DNA of 64,000 bases, taken from Selenomonadaceae bacterium (lineage in GTDB: Bacteria; Bacillota; Negativicutes; Selenomonadales; Selenomonadaceae). The notes beneath the pieces were generated by a model, which was not told the origin of the DNA, ran no database searches, and saw nothing but the letters and a program-made list of their open reading frames with translations. Positions 32,612 through 42,502 of this stretch are shown here, piece after piece. The translations under genes were made by a program, and so were the position numbers. Positions within the stretch are counted from its first letter, which is position 1. Each line of letters starts with the position of its first letter. Where the stretch lies: positions 1 through 64,000 of the forward strand of contig JAFWFO010000005.1 of the NCBI GenBank assembly GCA_017515635.1, in the 5' to 3' direction.

Positions 32612-33815
32612 ATCTGTACGCCCGCGCCAAAACTTCAATCGGGTGAACGGGCTTGATGTTGGTGCCGTGGTGAATCTGCATACGACAAGTGCCGCAGTCG
32701 CTGATGACTTTTTCAAAGTCTTGTTCCTTGACGCGCTCGAAAAGTTTCGCGCCGATCTTCATTGAAATTTCGTATTTGTCTTTACGGAAACCGTAGTTGC
32801 CCGAAATGCCGCAACAGCCCGCGTCCGCCGTTACGACTTTCGCGCCCGCTTCTTCCAAAATGTTTTGTGCGGGAAGACCGATTGCCTGCGATTTCAAATG
32901 GCAGGGCACGTGATAAAGCAACCGCTGATTAATCGGATTGAGGTTTTCGTTAAACTGCCCGCGTTCCTGCAGAATTTCCAAGAATTCAAACGCGTCATAA
33001 ACATTTTCCGCCGCCTCGTGCATTTGGTGTTCGCCGAAAAGTTCGTGATATTCTTCCTTCAACATGAGTGAACAGCTCGTGCACGGCGTGACGACGGGAA
33101 TGCCTTTTTTCTTCCATTCGAGAATTCGGGCAACGTTATTGTCGGCATGTTGACGCGCCTCGTCAAGAAAGCCCGTGACGACCAGCGGCGACCCGCAACA
33201 GTTAAAACCTTCGTCGATTAAAACTTCATAGCCGTTCGCGTTCATGACTTTAACAAACGCTTCGCCGACTTGCGGCTCGTTGTCGTTGATGTAACAGCCC
33301 GTAAACAGGACAAGTTTTTTGCTCGCGGAAGTTTGTTTGATTCGTTTATGCATATCTTTAAACGATGTCGACGCGTAAGCCGGCATGTTGCGTTCGCCCG
33401 CAAGTCCAAGCGCACTGAACACGCCCAAAGCCTTGCCGATACTCATGCCGATATTCGAGAACGTCGCGCCGAAAGGCATCATGCGAATCATTTTTGCCAT
33501 GCGTTCGCCGTGAGCCAACATGTCTTCGGAACGCATATGCTCATGTTTTTTGTAATACTCCGCCCGTTGCAACATGTTGAGCGTCGAGACCGCCACGCCC
33601 GACGGACAAGCGCGGTCACAGCTTTTGCAGTTCGAGCAGTAATTTAAACTTTCTTCAACGTCTTCCTGCGAAAAATGCATACGTCCATGCGCAGGCCCGA
33701 CGAGTTTGGGGCCGCGATATTCTTTGACGACTGCCATGACGGGACAATTCGCCATGCAGGACGTGCACGAAAGACAGCGGTCGCCCGTGAAAATTGCTTG
33801 TGTTTTGTCGCTCAT
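32610..33815 (-). CDS. glpC: Anaerobic glycerol-3-phosphate dehydrogenase subunit C, 401 aa
   Basis: Two ferredoxin-like cluster motifs, CLSCTSCMANCPV and CSNCKSCDRACPSG, lie near the start. Two CCG domains follow, seen as LVLFTGCYIND...GFNCCGSPLVV and YHVPCHLKSQ...DAGCCGISGNYG. It anchors the GlpAB dimer to the inner membrane and passes electrons to quinone. Its stop codon lies next to a heptamer repeat. It follows glpB by 12 bases. Confidence 0.95.
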   Translation of the reverse strand: MSDKTQAIFTGDRCLSCTSCMANCPVMAVVKEYRGPKLVGPAHGRMHFSQEDVEESLNYCSNCKSCDRACPSGVAVSTLNMLQRAEYYKKHEHMRSEDMLAHGERMAKMIRMMPFGATFSNIGMSIGKALGVFSALGLAGERNMPAYASTSFKDMHKRIKQTSASKKLVLFTGCYINDNEPQVGEAFVKVMNANGYEVLIDEGFNCCGSPLVVTGFLDEARQHADNNVARILEWKKKGIPVVTPCTSCSLMLKEEYHELFGEHQMHEAAENVYDAFEFLEILQERGQFNENLNPINQRLLYHVPCHLKSQAIGLPAQNILEEAGAKVVTADAGCCGISGNYGFRKDKYEISMKIGAKLFERVKEQDFEKVISDCGTCRMQIHHGTNIKPVHPIEVLARAYR

Positions 33816-33827
33816 GATGTCGCCCCC

Positions 33828-35042
33828 TTAAATCGTCGCTGCCTTGAACGCCGACGAAATTGCAATGCCGCCCGAAGACCGCTCAAAAATTTTATCACAG
33901 CCGCCGAGATTTGCGCCGACGACGTGCAGATTATCGAACAAAACTTTTCCGCTTGAATCGACGGGACGCAATTTGTCATCCGTTAAAATTCCCGTCGTCG
34001 AAAAACCTTGCGGTTTGCCGCTGAAAAGTTCGGTGTTGCTCCAATTTTCCGCGCCTTCGGGGAAGAAAACCGGCAGATCAAAAATCGGTTCTTTCGGCTT
34101 GTCGAAGTCGCGCAAGGTGATTCCGCCGCTGTAAAATCCGCCCGTCGCCAAAATGACTTTCCGCGCAGGGAAAGTTTTTTCGCGAACGACATTTTCAACG
34201 ACAACGCCCGTGACTTTTTTGCCTTCGACGACGCCGCGAACGACTTTGGAATTCTCCAGAATTTTGACGCCCGATTTCTGTAAATATTTCATGAACGCAC
34301 GTTGCAGACGCATTCCCGCAGGTGACGGCGGTAAACATGTCGTCTCGAAAATATCTGCGCGGAGCTGAGTTTTAACCACGTCGCGAGAGAAATTGCCCGC
34401 CACGCCCAAAATCGGCGGAATGATAATCGCATCGTCGGGCGTCGCGTTCAAAGCTTTTAACTCGTTCGCAAGCGGCTGTTCGTTGTCCGTCAAAAGTTGC
34501 GCGGCGTCCATGCAAGTTATGTCGCGTCCGCCCAAAAGTTTCAGGTCGATTTTGACGGCTTGGAAAGTTCTGTCGTGGAAATGTTTTTTGAGATTGTCGA
34601 TAATCATTGAGGCGTAAAAATCTTTCAAGCCCGCGATTTCCACAACGAAAATTTTACTCTTGGAAATAATTTTTGAAGCGTCCATTGATTCGGGGACAAG
34701 CGCGGAATATTTCAACGTGCCGACTGCCGTCACAATGGGAATTTGCGTGCTGAGCCGTCCGACGTAAGGCAAATTGGCCTGCGCGGTAATTTCGCAGAAA
34801 AATTTCGTCGCATCGTCCAAAGCTTTGGCACCGATTTTTTTGTAAGGATGCGTGTCGGGCAAATCTTTAATCGCCGATTCGGGAATTTTCGCGTCGAAAA
34901 AATCAATCGCGCCGCTCGCCAAAGGCAATGAACCCGATCCGTAAGTCAACAGCGTGACACTTTGCTTGCGACTTGCCGCCGCAGCCGCCGCCATAAAGCC
35001 CGCAAGCCCGCCGCCGATAACAATCACGTCAGAAGTTTTCAC
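33828..35042 (-). CDS. glpB: Anaerobic glycerol-3-phosphate dehydrogenase subunit B, 404 aa
   Basis: An N-terminal FAD-binding fold (VIVIGGGLAGFMAAAAAASRK), a central RVVLATGGFYSGG-like stretch (KVILATGGFYSGGIT) and a C-terminal FDNLHVVGANLGGCDKIFE region fit GlpB, which holds FMN and relays electrons in the GlpABC complex. The start is GTG 35042, ten bases after GGGAGG; the GTG overlaps the glpA stop by four bases. Length is normal. Confidence 0.93.
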   Translation of the reverse strand: MKTSDVIVIGGGLAGFMAAAAAASRKQSVTLLTYGSGSLPLASGAIDFFDAKIPESAIKDLPDTHPYKKIGAKALDDATKFFCEITAQANLPYVGRLSTQIPIVTAVGTLKYSALVPESMDASKIISKSKIFVVEIAGLKDFYASMIIDNLKKHFHDRTFQAVKIDLKLLGGRDITCMDAAQLLTDNEQPLANELKALNATPDDAIIIPPILGVAGNFSRDVVKTQLRADIFETTCLPPSPAGMRLQRAFMKYLQKSGVKILENSKVVRGVVEGKKVTGVVVENVVREKTFPARKVILATGGFYSGGITLRDFDKPKEPIFDLPVFFPEGAENWSNTELFSGKPQGFSTTGILTDDKLRPVDSSGKVLFDNLHVVGANLGGCDKIFERSSGGIAISSAFKAATI

Positions 35043-36652
35043 TGAGGCTCGCCTCCCGTCACGTTCATTGAAAGTTCGTAAATTGAGCGCGTCATTTCGG
35101 TTTCACGCAACGTGCGACCGAGTAACACGGGGCGAATTCCCTTCCAACGTCCTTGTAAAAATTCTCTCATGCGGATCAGCGAATCTTTTGCCGTGGACTC
35201 GACGCCCATATCGGCGAAGACCGCCGCCGCTCTGAGCGCGCAGAAATTTCCTTGACAGGTGCCCATGCCGATACGTGTCCGACGGCGAACGTCGTTGACG
35301 ATAAAGCTTGTGTCGGATTTGCAAATTTCCTCAACTTCTGCGCGGGTGACGTTTTCGCATTCGCAGACGAGTTGACGACTTTCGGGGTCATTTTCCAGAC
35401 GTTCGACAACTTTTTTGAAACGTTCGACGCCCAAACGAGTTGCCGCCAAATTTGTGCCGTAAGACGGGAAAAATTTCTTCGCACGGGCTTTGTCGTTGTC
35501 GGAAACTTCCTCAACGAGCGGTTCTTCCGCCGTGCGACAAGCCGTCTTGTTATTCAACTTCGCGCAGATTTGATCGCACATTTTTTCCGCCATCAATCTG
35601 TACGTCGTGAACTTGCCGCCGACAATCGTGAAGAAACCTTTCAAGCCGTCGTTGGCGTGGTCGACGATTGCAAAGCCGCGAGACGCCGAACGTCCGACTG
35701 CGCCGCCGGGCGGAATGTAAAGCGGTCTGGAACCCGCGAACGTCCGCAGAATTCTGAAGTCGCGCAAGTCCTCAAAAGTTTCCTCGCCGATTTTCAACAG
35801 GCTTTCAACTTCTTCGCGGCTTGTCGAAGTATCTTCGGGATCGGGAACGCTCATTGACGACGTGCCCAAAATTGTAATTGAGCCGTGCGGAACAAAAATA
35901 TCGCCGTCGGAAGACTTGTGCAACCGATTGACGACGTGATTGGTTATTCTTTGGTTGAATGCGATAAGCGTGCCTTTGTCGGGTTGAACGCCGATTTCGA
36001 CGTTGGCAAGTTTGCCGACAAAACCAGCCCAGCCGCCTGCCGCGTTGACGGCAATATCGCAACCGATTTCGTAAACTTCGCCCGTGAATTGATTGCGAAC
36101 TTTAACGCCGCGCAATTCGCCGTTGACGCTGTCGAATCCGACAACTTCAGTGTAAGTTTTAAGTTGACCGCCGTAACGTTTCGACGAATCAATAAGTTGC
36201 CACGCCATACGAAAACCGTCGACAGCCGCGTCGGGAACAAGGTATGCGCTTTTGACGCGTTTGCGGGAAAGTCTCGGCTCCAATTTAAAAGCTTCGTCCA
36301 AAGTTATCGGCGTCGCTTCAATGCCGCTGTCCGCACAACCTTTAACCCAAAGTTCTTCATAAGCGGGGTCGTCAATGTCCAGACGCGTAAACATGCCGCC
36401 GCACGGTTCCACGCACGACTTGCCGATTTTGCGCATAATCTGATTTTCGATGATACATTCTTTGGCGGCTTCCTGGTCTTTGACCGCGTAACGTCCGCCG
36501 CTGTGCAAAAGTCCGTGGTATCGGGAACTTGCACCGTTGACCAAGTCATTTTTTTCGACGAGCAGAGCTTTGACGCCGCGCATAGACAAATCGCGTAAAA
36601 TGCCAAGCCCCGTTGCTCCGCCGCCGATAACAACGACCGTAGCTTTTTCCAT
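35039..36652 (-). CDS. glpA: Anaerobic glycerol-3-phosphate dehydrogenase subunit A, 537 aa
   Basis: The catalytic subunit oxidises glycerol-3-phosphate to dihydroxyacetone phosphate. Visible are the FAD fold VVVIGGGATGLGILRDLS, the DAO-domain motif GASSRYHGLLHSGGRYA, and a C-terminal BFD-like 2Fe-2S domain with VCECENVTRAEVEEIC and GMGTCQGNFCALR. The start is ATG 36652 with an AAGGTG site; a longer frame adds 12 residues without one. It is the first gene of the glycerol operon, with a strong promoter just upstream. Confidence 0.96.
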   Translation of the reverse strand: MEKATVVVIGGGATGLGILRDLSMRGVKALLVEKNDLVNGASSRYHGLLHSGGRYAVKDQEAAKECIIENQIMRKIGKSCVEPCGGMFTRLDIDDPAYEELWVKGCADSGIEATPITLDEAFKLEPRLSRKRVKSAYLVPDAAVDGFRMAWQLIDSSKRYGGQLKTYTEVVGFDSVNGELRGVKVRNQFTGEVYEIGCDIAVNAAGGWAGFVGKLANVEIGVQPDKGTLIAFNQRITNHVVNRLHKSSDGDIFVPHGSITILGTSSMSVPDPEDTSTSREEVESLLKIGEETFEDLRDFRILRTFAGSRPLYIPPGGAVGRSASRGFAIVDHANDGLKGFFTIVGGKFTTYRLMAEKMCDQICAKLNNKTACRTAEEPLVEEVSDNDKARAKKFFPSYGTNLAATRLGVERFKKVVERLENDPESRQLVCECENVTRAEVEEICKSDTSFIVNDVRRRTRIGMGTCQGNFCALRAAAVFADMGVESTAKDSLIRMREFLQGRWKGIRPVLLGRTLRETEMTRSIYELSMNVTGGEPQ

Positions 36653-36702
36653 AACACTCACCTTTTCGTTAAAGACTCCATTGCTCAATAAACCTTATAA
36701 GA

Positions 36703-36731
36703 ATTTTACAGCGAATATTGCCTGCGGTCAA
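36703..36731 (-). promoter_or_regulatory. Promoter of the glpABC-K-F operon
   Basis: TTGACC (36726-36731) and TAAAAT (36703-36708) are 17 bases apart on the minus strand. The leader to glpA is about 45 bases. I saw no clear GlpR or catabolite operator. Confidence 0.75.
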
Positions 36732-36850
36732 CGCCGTAAGAAAAAATATTTCTGCAACGTTCTACAATCAAAAATCCCCTGCAAGCGCATGACGTTTCAG
36801 CCGTCGAAAAAATTTTTTGTGGACGATTGACGATTTAATTCGCCGCAACA

Positions 36851-36885
36851 AAAAATCTCCCCGACAGAAGTCGAGGAGACTTTTT
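36851..36885. terminator. Terminator of the 3D-domain gene
   Basis: The stem CTCCCCGAC/GTCGAGGAG (one wobble) has T-runs on both strands, just after the gene's stop on the minus strand. Confidence 0.75.
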
Positions 36886-36892
36886 ATAAAAT

Positions 36893-37573
36893 TTATTTCA
36901 AGACAAAGACGGTAACATTGCGCCGCCCGAAGTCCATTGCTTCATCATAACTTTCCATGCAAAGATCGATTCTGTAGCCGTAAATCGCGCCGCCCGTGTC
37001 CGCCGCAATAGCTTCGCCGTAACCGGGGATATACACCCGCGAGCCGAGCGGGATAACGTCGGGGTCAACCGCTACAATGCCGTAAGTCGCGGGAATTCCC
37101 ATTGCCGTCAAACCTTCTGCACTGCCGTCGGTGGGAAGGTAGGCCGTTGCTTCCATTCCGTACATCTGCGTGTAAGGCACAAGTCCGCGTGAAGTTTCGA
37201 TAACGTTTTCGGGAATTTCTTCGACGGGTTTAACTTCCTCGATTGTGGAAATTTCCGTTGCCTGCGTGTCTTGTCCCGCCAACGTTTCTTCAACAGCTTT
37301 ATTCACGTCCTGCGAATTTTCCACGAGTTCCGTGAGGGCTTTGGACAGTTCGTCATCTTCGCTGATTTTAATTCGTCCGTTTTCGCCGATAGCGATTGCC
37401 GTCGGTTCGGTTGCGCTTGTCTGTTCGATTTCGATTTCTTTTGCAGGTTCGTCGACGAATTCTGCTTGTTCGGTAAAACCGGTGTTCATCATCGTGAAGC
37501 CCGCCAAAACCAAACACAGCGCGATTTTCTTTTCAACAGTTTTAACTTTCTCGAGTATTTTTCGCTTCATCAT
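36893..37573 (-). CDS. 3D-domain envelope protein, 226 aa
   Basis: A short basic start (MMKRKILEKVKTVEKK) and one hydrophobic segment form a signal or anchor. A low-complexity acidic region (residues about 40-135) follows, then a 3D domain: MEATAYLPTDG, GIVAVDPDVIPLGSRVYIPGYG, AADTGGAIYGYRIDLCMESYDEA. The three conserved Asp residues that name the domain are visible (VDPD, AADTGG, RIDL). Related domains in MltA and RpfB cut or bind peptidoglycan. The start at 37573 has a poor ribosome site; a TTG at 37666 is an alternative start but would give a cysteine-rich non-signal leader. Confidence 0.82.
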   Translation of the reverse strand: MMKRKILEKVKTVEKKIALCLVLAGFTMMNTGFTEQAEFVDEPAKEIEIEQTSATEPTAIAIGENGRIKISEDDELSKALTELVENSQDVNKAVEETLAGQDTQATEISTIEEVKPVEEIPENVIETSRGLVPYTQMYGMEATAYLPTDGSAEGLTAMGIPATYGIVAVDPDVIPLGSRVYIPGYGEAIAADTGGAIYGYRIDLCMESYDEAMDFGRRNVTVFVLK

Positions 37574-37680
37574 TCCGCCGCTTAACGCAACACCGCAGTT
37601 GCGTCCCGAGCAGGACGACCCATTGAGTCGCCGCTTTGCCTTCGGAGCAGCATTCACTCCTTTCAATGTCAGAGAAATTT
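37574..37680 (-). other. Possible structured leader of the 3D-domain gene
   Basis: The roughly 100 bases before the start contain two hairpins, GCGGCGAC with GTCGTCCTGC (bulged) and a perfect CGCAAC/GTTGCG, and the blocks GGCAAA and GACGCAA that occur in c-di-GMP-I (GEMM) riboswitches. The partner pairing block of GEMM is missing, so the identity is unproven. Confidence 0.3.
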
Positions 37681-37753
37681 TTCACGCCGCGCATTGTTGC
37701 ACACGCCGCTGAAAAAGTCTTGAAAATTTTTAATCTGGTCGATTGATTTGCGA

Positions 37754-37765
37754 ATTGTATACAAT
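37754..37765. promoter_or_regulatory. Perfect 12-bp palindrome upstream of the 3D-domain gene
   Basis: ATTGTATACAAT is a perfect inverted repeat of the length and style of operators of GntR-type regulators. On the minus strand it includes the -10-like TATACA, so a bound repressor would block transcription. Confidence 0.4.
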
Positions 37766-37810
37766 CATAATCGTCACTTAGTATTGTGGCGTGTTGAATA
37801 ATTCACGTCA

Positions 37811-37844
37811 ATCAAAAACCGTCGCGTAATATACTGCGCGACGG
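37811..37844 (-). terminator. Terminator of the yajC/formyl-THF ligase transcript
   Basis: The eight-pair stem CCGTCGCG/CGCGACGG is followed on the minus strand by five T. Confidence 0.85.
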
Positions 37845-37876
37845 CGAGTTTGTCAAATGTCTGAATTTTTTGCGGC

Positions 37877-38491
37877 TCAAGGTGACGCTATCTCGCGAAA
37901 CTTTTGGTCGTCTACCGCGTGCCAAAAAATCTGCGTTGTCATTACCGAATCAATTCTTACGTCGTGAAATTCCATCGGCAAATTGTCGACAAGTTGAAAA
38001 TCGTAAGCTAAGGCAATTTTGTGAGCTTTGACGGTGCGCAACAAAAATCTGTCGTAATAGCCGCCGCCCATGCCGAGTCGTCCGCCGTGAATGTCGAAGG
38101 CCGCGCCCGGGACAATCACGCAGTCAATTTCCTCAGGTTCGACGAATTTGCGCAGTTCGGGCTTGACGGTAAAAATGTTGAATTCGCCCGGCTCCAACGC
38201 GTCAAAACTCGGCACTTCAACCGCACGCATTTCGCCCTTGTCAACGATAAGCGGTATCGCCAAAGTTTTTCCGTCGGCAAAACACGCCTCAAAAAGTTCC
38301 GTCAACTGAAGTTCGGCGAACATTGACGCGTAGGCCATAATAATTTTCGATTCGCGATAAAGTTCCGTCGTCAAAAATTTCTGCACAAGTTTATGGCTGA
38401 CTCTGTCGCGTTCATTGCGCGGAATGTTTGCTCTTCGCGTTAAAAATTCTCGACGCAAAATTTTTTTCTGCTCCTGCACGTCGTCACTCAT
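37877..38491 (-). CDS. 5-formyltetrahydrofolate cyclo-ligase, 204 aa
   Basis: The enzyme turns 5-formyl-THF into 5,10-methenyl-THF using ATP. The family parts are KKILRREFLTRRANIP at the start, DCVIVPGAAFDIHGGRLGMGGGYYDRFL with its glycine-rich ATP loop, and KIALAYDFQLVDNLPMEFHDVRID at the end. Length is normal. ATG 38491 is chosen; GTG 38494 one codon earlier is possible. The start lies inside the end of yajC, so translation is coupled. Confidence 0.94.
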   Translation of the reverse strand: MSDDVQEQKKILRREFLTRRANIPRNERDRVSHKLVQKFLTTELYRESKIIMAYASMFAELQLTELFEACFADGKTLAIPLIVDKGEMRAVEVPSFDALEPGEFNIFTVKPELRKFVEPEEIDCVIVPGAAFDIHGGRLGMGGGYYDRFLLRTVKAHKIALAYDFQLVDNLPMEFHDVRIDSVMTTQIFWHAVDDQKFREIASP

Positions 38492-38789
38492 CACCGTCGT
38501 TTTTCGCCTCGTTTACTTCGGGAGCCACGCCGTTAATTGAACCGCGAGCAACTTCAATCTCGACTTTTTCGGCGACTTGAAGTCGAACAATTTCGTTACT
38601 CAAGCCGACAATCGTCCCGTAAATGCCGCCGATTGTTATCACGCGTGCACCGACTTTCAAGCTGCTCAACATTGCGTCGCGTTCCTGGCGCGCTTTTTTT
38701 TGCGGGCGATACAGCAAGAAATAAAAAATCAAAATCATCAGGGCTATCGGCGCGAAATTCGCCAAAGCCGCCGCAGTTTCATTACCCAT
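38484..38789 (-). CDS. yajC: YajC, Sec-translocase accessory protein, 101 aa
   Basis: One N-terminal membrane helix (IALMILIFYFLLYRPQKKA) with the family's RPQ(K)K motif is followed by a small cytoplasmic domain: GARVITIGGIYGTIVGLSNE. YajC binds SecDF in the protein-export channel. It is found downstream of tgt, the classic tgt-yajC order. GAGGAGG precedes the ATG. Confidence 0.93.
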   Translation of the reverse strand: MGNETAAALANFAPIALMILIFYFLLYRPQKKARQERDAMLSSLKVGARVITIGGIYGTIVGLSNEIVRLQVAEKVEIEVARGSINGVAPEVNEAKNDGDE

Positions 38790-38837
38790 TTAAAAAGTTT
38801 CCTCCTCAAAAAATTATGTGTTGTGTTTTCAAATTGC

Positions 38838-39992
<1,155 letters not shown>

Positions 39993-40033
39993 TTAGAAAA
40001 TCGAATGTTTTGCAAAGCATCCCGCCTTGAATT

Positions 40034-40606
40034 TTATTCCGTTAAAGATTTTTCGTATGCCAAGCGCAAAATTTTTTCGTCGAGTTTCGGATACAGTTTT
40101 TTAAGTTCGCGCCTTTCGATAAGCCGAAAACCTTTGTAAGTAAATCTCGGCGCGGTGACGCATGAAACGAGCGTGTAACCGTCGGCGTCAAGATTTTCCG
40201 CCGCGAAGATTGAGCCTGCGGGAATTATCGCCATGTGCCGCGCAGAATTTTCAACGTCCGTGCCCAAAATAATTTCGTCAACTTTGCCGTCCCGCAAGAC
40301 GAAAATTTTCAGCCCGCAACCTTCGTGATACAGCCAAAGTTCGTCGCAGTCAAGTTGATGGAAATGCGAAACGTCCTTGCCAACCAGCAAAAAATAAATA
40401 CTACCCGCGATTGGTCGACGATTTTTTTTGACGGGGGACGTGTAAACTTCCGCGAAGTCGCCGTCCTCCTCGTGACCTTGAAGCGAATAAATTTCTTTCA
40501 GTTCGCGAATTCGTTCGGAATTGTCCGCCGCCGAAACTTGAAACGACGTGAACAAAATCAGCGCAACAAAAATTTTTGCCGCAAAATTTTTCAGCGTCGA
40601 ATTCAA
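40034..40606 (-). CDS. Exported cupin-5 (DUF985) protein, 190 aa
   Basis: A signal peptide (ending QVSA|ADN) precedes a cupin_5 domain: IRELKEIYSLQGHEEDGDFA, GSIYFLLVGKDVSHFHQLDCDELWLYHEG, and AIIPAGSIFAAEN. The two beta-strand motifs with HFH and E are the metal-binding face. Family members usually lack a signal peptide, so an exported form is notable. The start is TTG 40606 with AGGAG nine bases upstream; it overlaps queA's end by four bases. Confidence 0.85.
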   Translation of the reverse strand: MNSTLKNFAAKIFVALILFTSFQVSAADNSERIRELKEIYSLQGHEEDGDFAEVYTSPVKKNRRPIAGSIYFLLVGKDVSHFHQLDCDELWLYHEGCGLKIFVLRDGKVDEIILGTDVENSARHMAIIPAGSIFAAENLDADGYTLVSCVTAPRFTYKGFRLIERRELKKLYPKLDEKILRLAYEKSLTE

Positions 40607-41640
40607 TTTGCCGCGCTCCTTCCCGTGATAAACATTGCGTCGCCGAAGGAAAAAAATCTGTAGCGTTCGTTGACCGCCTCGCGATAAGCCCGCAAAATAA
40701 ATTCACGTCCGGCGAACGCACTAACCAACATCAACAGCGTCGATTTCGGCAAGTGAAAATTCGTTATCAGCGCGTCGACAATTTTGAATTTGTAACCGGG
40801 GTAAATGAAAATTTTCGTTGAACTTGAGCCGACGGCAACGGTTTGATTATCGACGGCCGCCGCTTCCAAAGTTCGGATTGACGTTGTGCCGACAGCGATA
40901 ATTTTTCCGCCGCGTTGACGAGTTTCGCGAATCAAGTCCGCCGTTTCTTGCGGCACGGAAAAAAATTCTTCGTGCATTTCGTGTTGCTCAATCGTTTCGA
41001 CTTGCACGGGGCGAAAAGTGCCCAAACCGACATGAAGCGTGACGAATCCGAGATTGACGCCAAAATTTTTCAGCTCGTCCATTTGTTCCGTCGTGAAGTG
41101 CAAGCCAGCAGTCGGTGCGGCGGCGGAGCCTCGTTCGCGATTGTAAACGGTTTGATAACGTTCGCTGTCGTCAAGTTTTTCGTGAATGTACGGCGGCAAC
41201 GGAGTTTCGCCGAGCCTGTCCAAAATTTCTTCAAACACGCCGTTGAATTTGAATTTCACGACACGCCCGCCGAAATTTGTACGCCCGACAACTTCGCAAC
41301 TCAATTCATTGCCGAAAAAAATTTCTGCGCCTTCAATAATTTTCCTGCCTGGTTTTACCAAAGTTTCCCAAGTCACGGCGTCCAAACGTCGGAGCAAAAA
41401 AATTTCGGCGCGTGCGCCCGTGGATTTGTGTCCGATAAGCCGCGCCGGAATTACTCGCGTATCGTTGAAAATCAGCGTATCGCCCGCCGATAAAAATTTT
41501 TGCAGGTCGAAAAATTTTTCATGCCCGATTGTTTGACGCGCAGGATCAAGCACCATCAACCGCGACGAATTGCGCGGCTCAATCGGTCGTTGCGCGATTA
41601 ATTCTTCAGGCAAATCGTAATCAAATTCACTGAGGAACAT
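40603..41640 (-). CDS. queA: QueA, tRNA ribosyltransferase-isomerase, 345 aa
   Basis: QueA adds the ribose of SAM to preQ1 to make epoxyqueuosine. The family start FDYDLPEELIAQRPIEPR is exact, followed by RLMVLDP, LIFNDTRVIPARLIG, PLPPYIHEKLDDSERYQTVY, GSAAAPTAGLHFT and TLHVGLGTFRPV. Its start shares one base with the stop of the binding-protein gene before it (TAATG). Tgt acts before it in the same pathway and lies just downstream. Confidence 0.97.
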   Translation of the reverse strand: MFLSEFDYDLPEELIAQRPIEPRNSSRLMVLDPARQTIGHEKFFDLQKFLSAGDTLIFNDTRVIPARLIGHKSTGARAEIFLLRRLDAVTWETLVKPGRKIIEGAEIFFGNELSCEVVGRTNFGGRVVKFKFNGVFEEILDRLGETPLPPYIHEKLDDSERYQTVYNRERGSAAAPTAGLHFTTEQMDELKNFGVNLGFVTLHVGLGTFRPVQVETIEQHEMHEEFFSVPQETADLIRETRQRGGKIIAVGTTSIRTLEAAAVDNQTVAVGSSSTKIFIYPGYKFKIVDALITNFHLPKSTLLMLVSAFAGREFILRAYREAVNERYRFFSFGDAMFITGRSAAN

Positions 41641-42446
41641 TATTTGACAAGTTCCTTTCCAAAATATTTAAGTTCAAGTTCGGCAAGTCGTCCGTCCATG
41701 CGCAATTCCGCCAGCACGAAATTTATATAGTTCAAAAATTCCTGGTCGCCTTTTTGCATGAGAATTCCGCAAGAATGTTTCGTGCCCGCGAACGGAGTTT
41801 TGACAAGCGGCGCGGCAAGTCTCGGTTCACGCTTGACCCAACTGACTGCCTCGACGGTTTCGGTTATCATGATGTCCGCCTTGCCCTCGGCAATTTTAAT
41901 CGGAATTTCGGCGTTTTCGTTGTTGACAATCAACGTCGCGTTCGGCAAGTTTGCGTGCGCAAATTTTTCGTTGGTGCCGCCGGGATTAATCATAACGCGA
42001 ACGTCGGGGCGATTGAGGTCGGCAACGCTTTTGAATTTTTTCGCATCGGTTTTGCGACAAAGAATTGTCTTGCCGAAAAGTCCTTCGCCGTAAGCGTCGC
42101 TCATCGCCATAACTTTTTCACGCGCAAAATTTCTGGAGATGCCGCAAAGCGCAATGTCGAATTTGTCGGCAAGCATGTCGGCTTGAAGCGTCGGCCACGT
42201 CGTCGGAACATATTCGATTTTGACGCCCAAAGAATCCGCGATAATTTTGGAAAGTTCCGCGTCAATGCCCTCGTATTCGCCGGTTTTGGGATTGAGATAC
42301 GACATCGGGATATAATCGCCCGTCGTGCCGATACGAATTGTGCCGCGTGCCAAAATGTCTTCAAGTCGTCCCGCCTCGGTCGGTTGGCTCGTCAACAGCA
42401 AAATCGCCAGCGCGAAAAAAATTGTTACTCGTGCGAAAAATTTCAT
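41640..42446 (-). CDS. Family-3 solute-binding protein, PheC-like, 268 aa
   Basis: The start is ATG 42446 after GGAGG; a longer frame runs through a heptamer repeat. A signal peptide ends TEA|GRLED. The mature protein is a family-3 periplasmic binding fold: ILARGTIRIGTTGDYIPMSY, EGIDAELSKIIADSLG. The stretches VMINPGGTNEKFAHANL and KADIMITETVEAV match secreted cyclohexadienyl dehydratase (PheC), which makes phenylpyruvate or phenylalanine from prephenate or arogenate. No ABC permease is next to it, which favours an enzyme over a transporter part, though both remain possible. It is translationally coupled to queA. Confidence 0.78.
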   Translation of the reverse strand: MKFFARVTIFFALAILLLTSQPTEAGRLEDILARGTIRIGTTGDYIPMSYLNPKTGEYEGIDAELSKIIADSLGVKIEYVPTTWPTLQADMLADKFDIALCGISRNFAREKVMAMSDAYGEGLFGKTILCRKTDAKKFKSVADLNRPDVRVMINPGGTNEKFAHANLPNATLIVNNENAEIPIKIAEGKADIMITETVEAVSWVKREPRLAAPLVKTPFAGTKHSCGILMQKGDQEFLNYINFVLAELRMDGRLAELELKYFGKELVK

Positions 42447-42460
42447 CGTGTTGCCTCCGT

Positions 42461-42488
42461 TTTGAGCTTTGAGCTTTAAGCTTTTAGG
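42461..42488. repeat. Tandem heptamer repeat (TTTGAGC type)
   Basis: Four units in steps of seven: TTTGAGC, TTTGAGC, TTTAAGC, TTTTAGG. They lie between the SpoIID-domain gene and the binding-protein gene. Confidence 0.8.
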
Positions 42489-42502
42489 TTTGTTGATTGC
42501 GT

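Noticed and set aside
37574..37680. Confirmed c-di-GMP-I riboswitch
   Set aside because: Only two short blocks match; the GGC/GCC pairing and the tetraloop receptor are not found, so I list it only as a possible structured leader.
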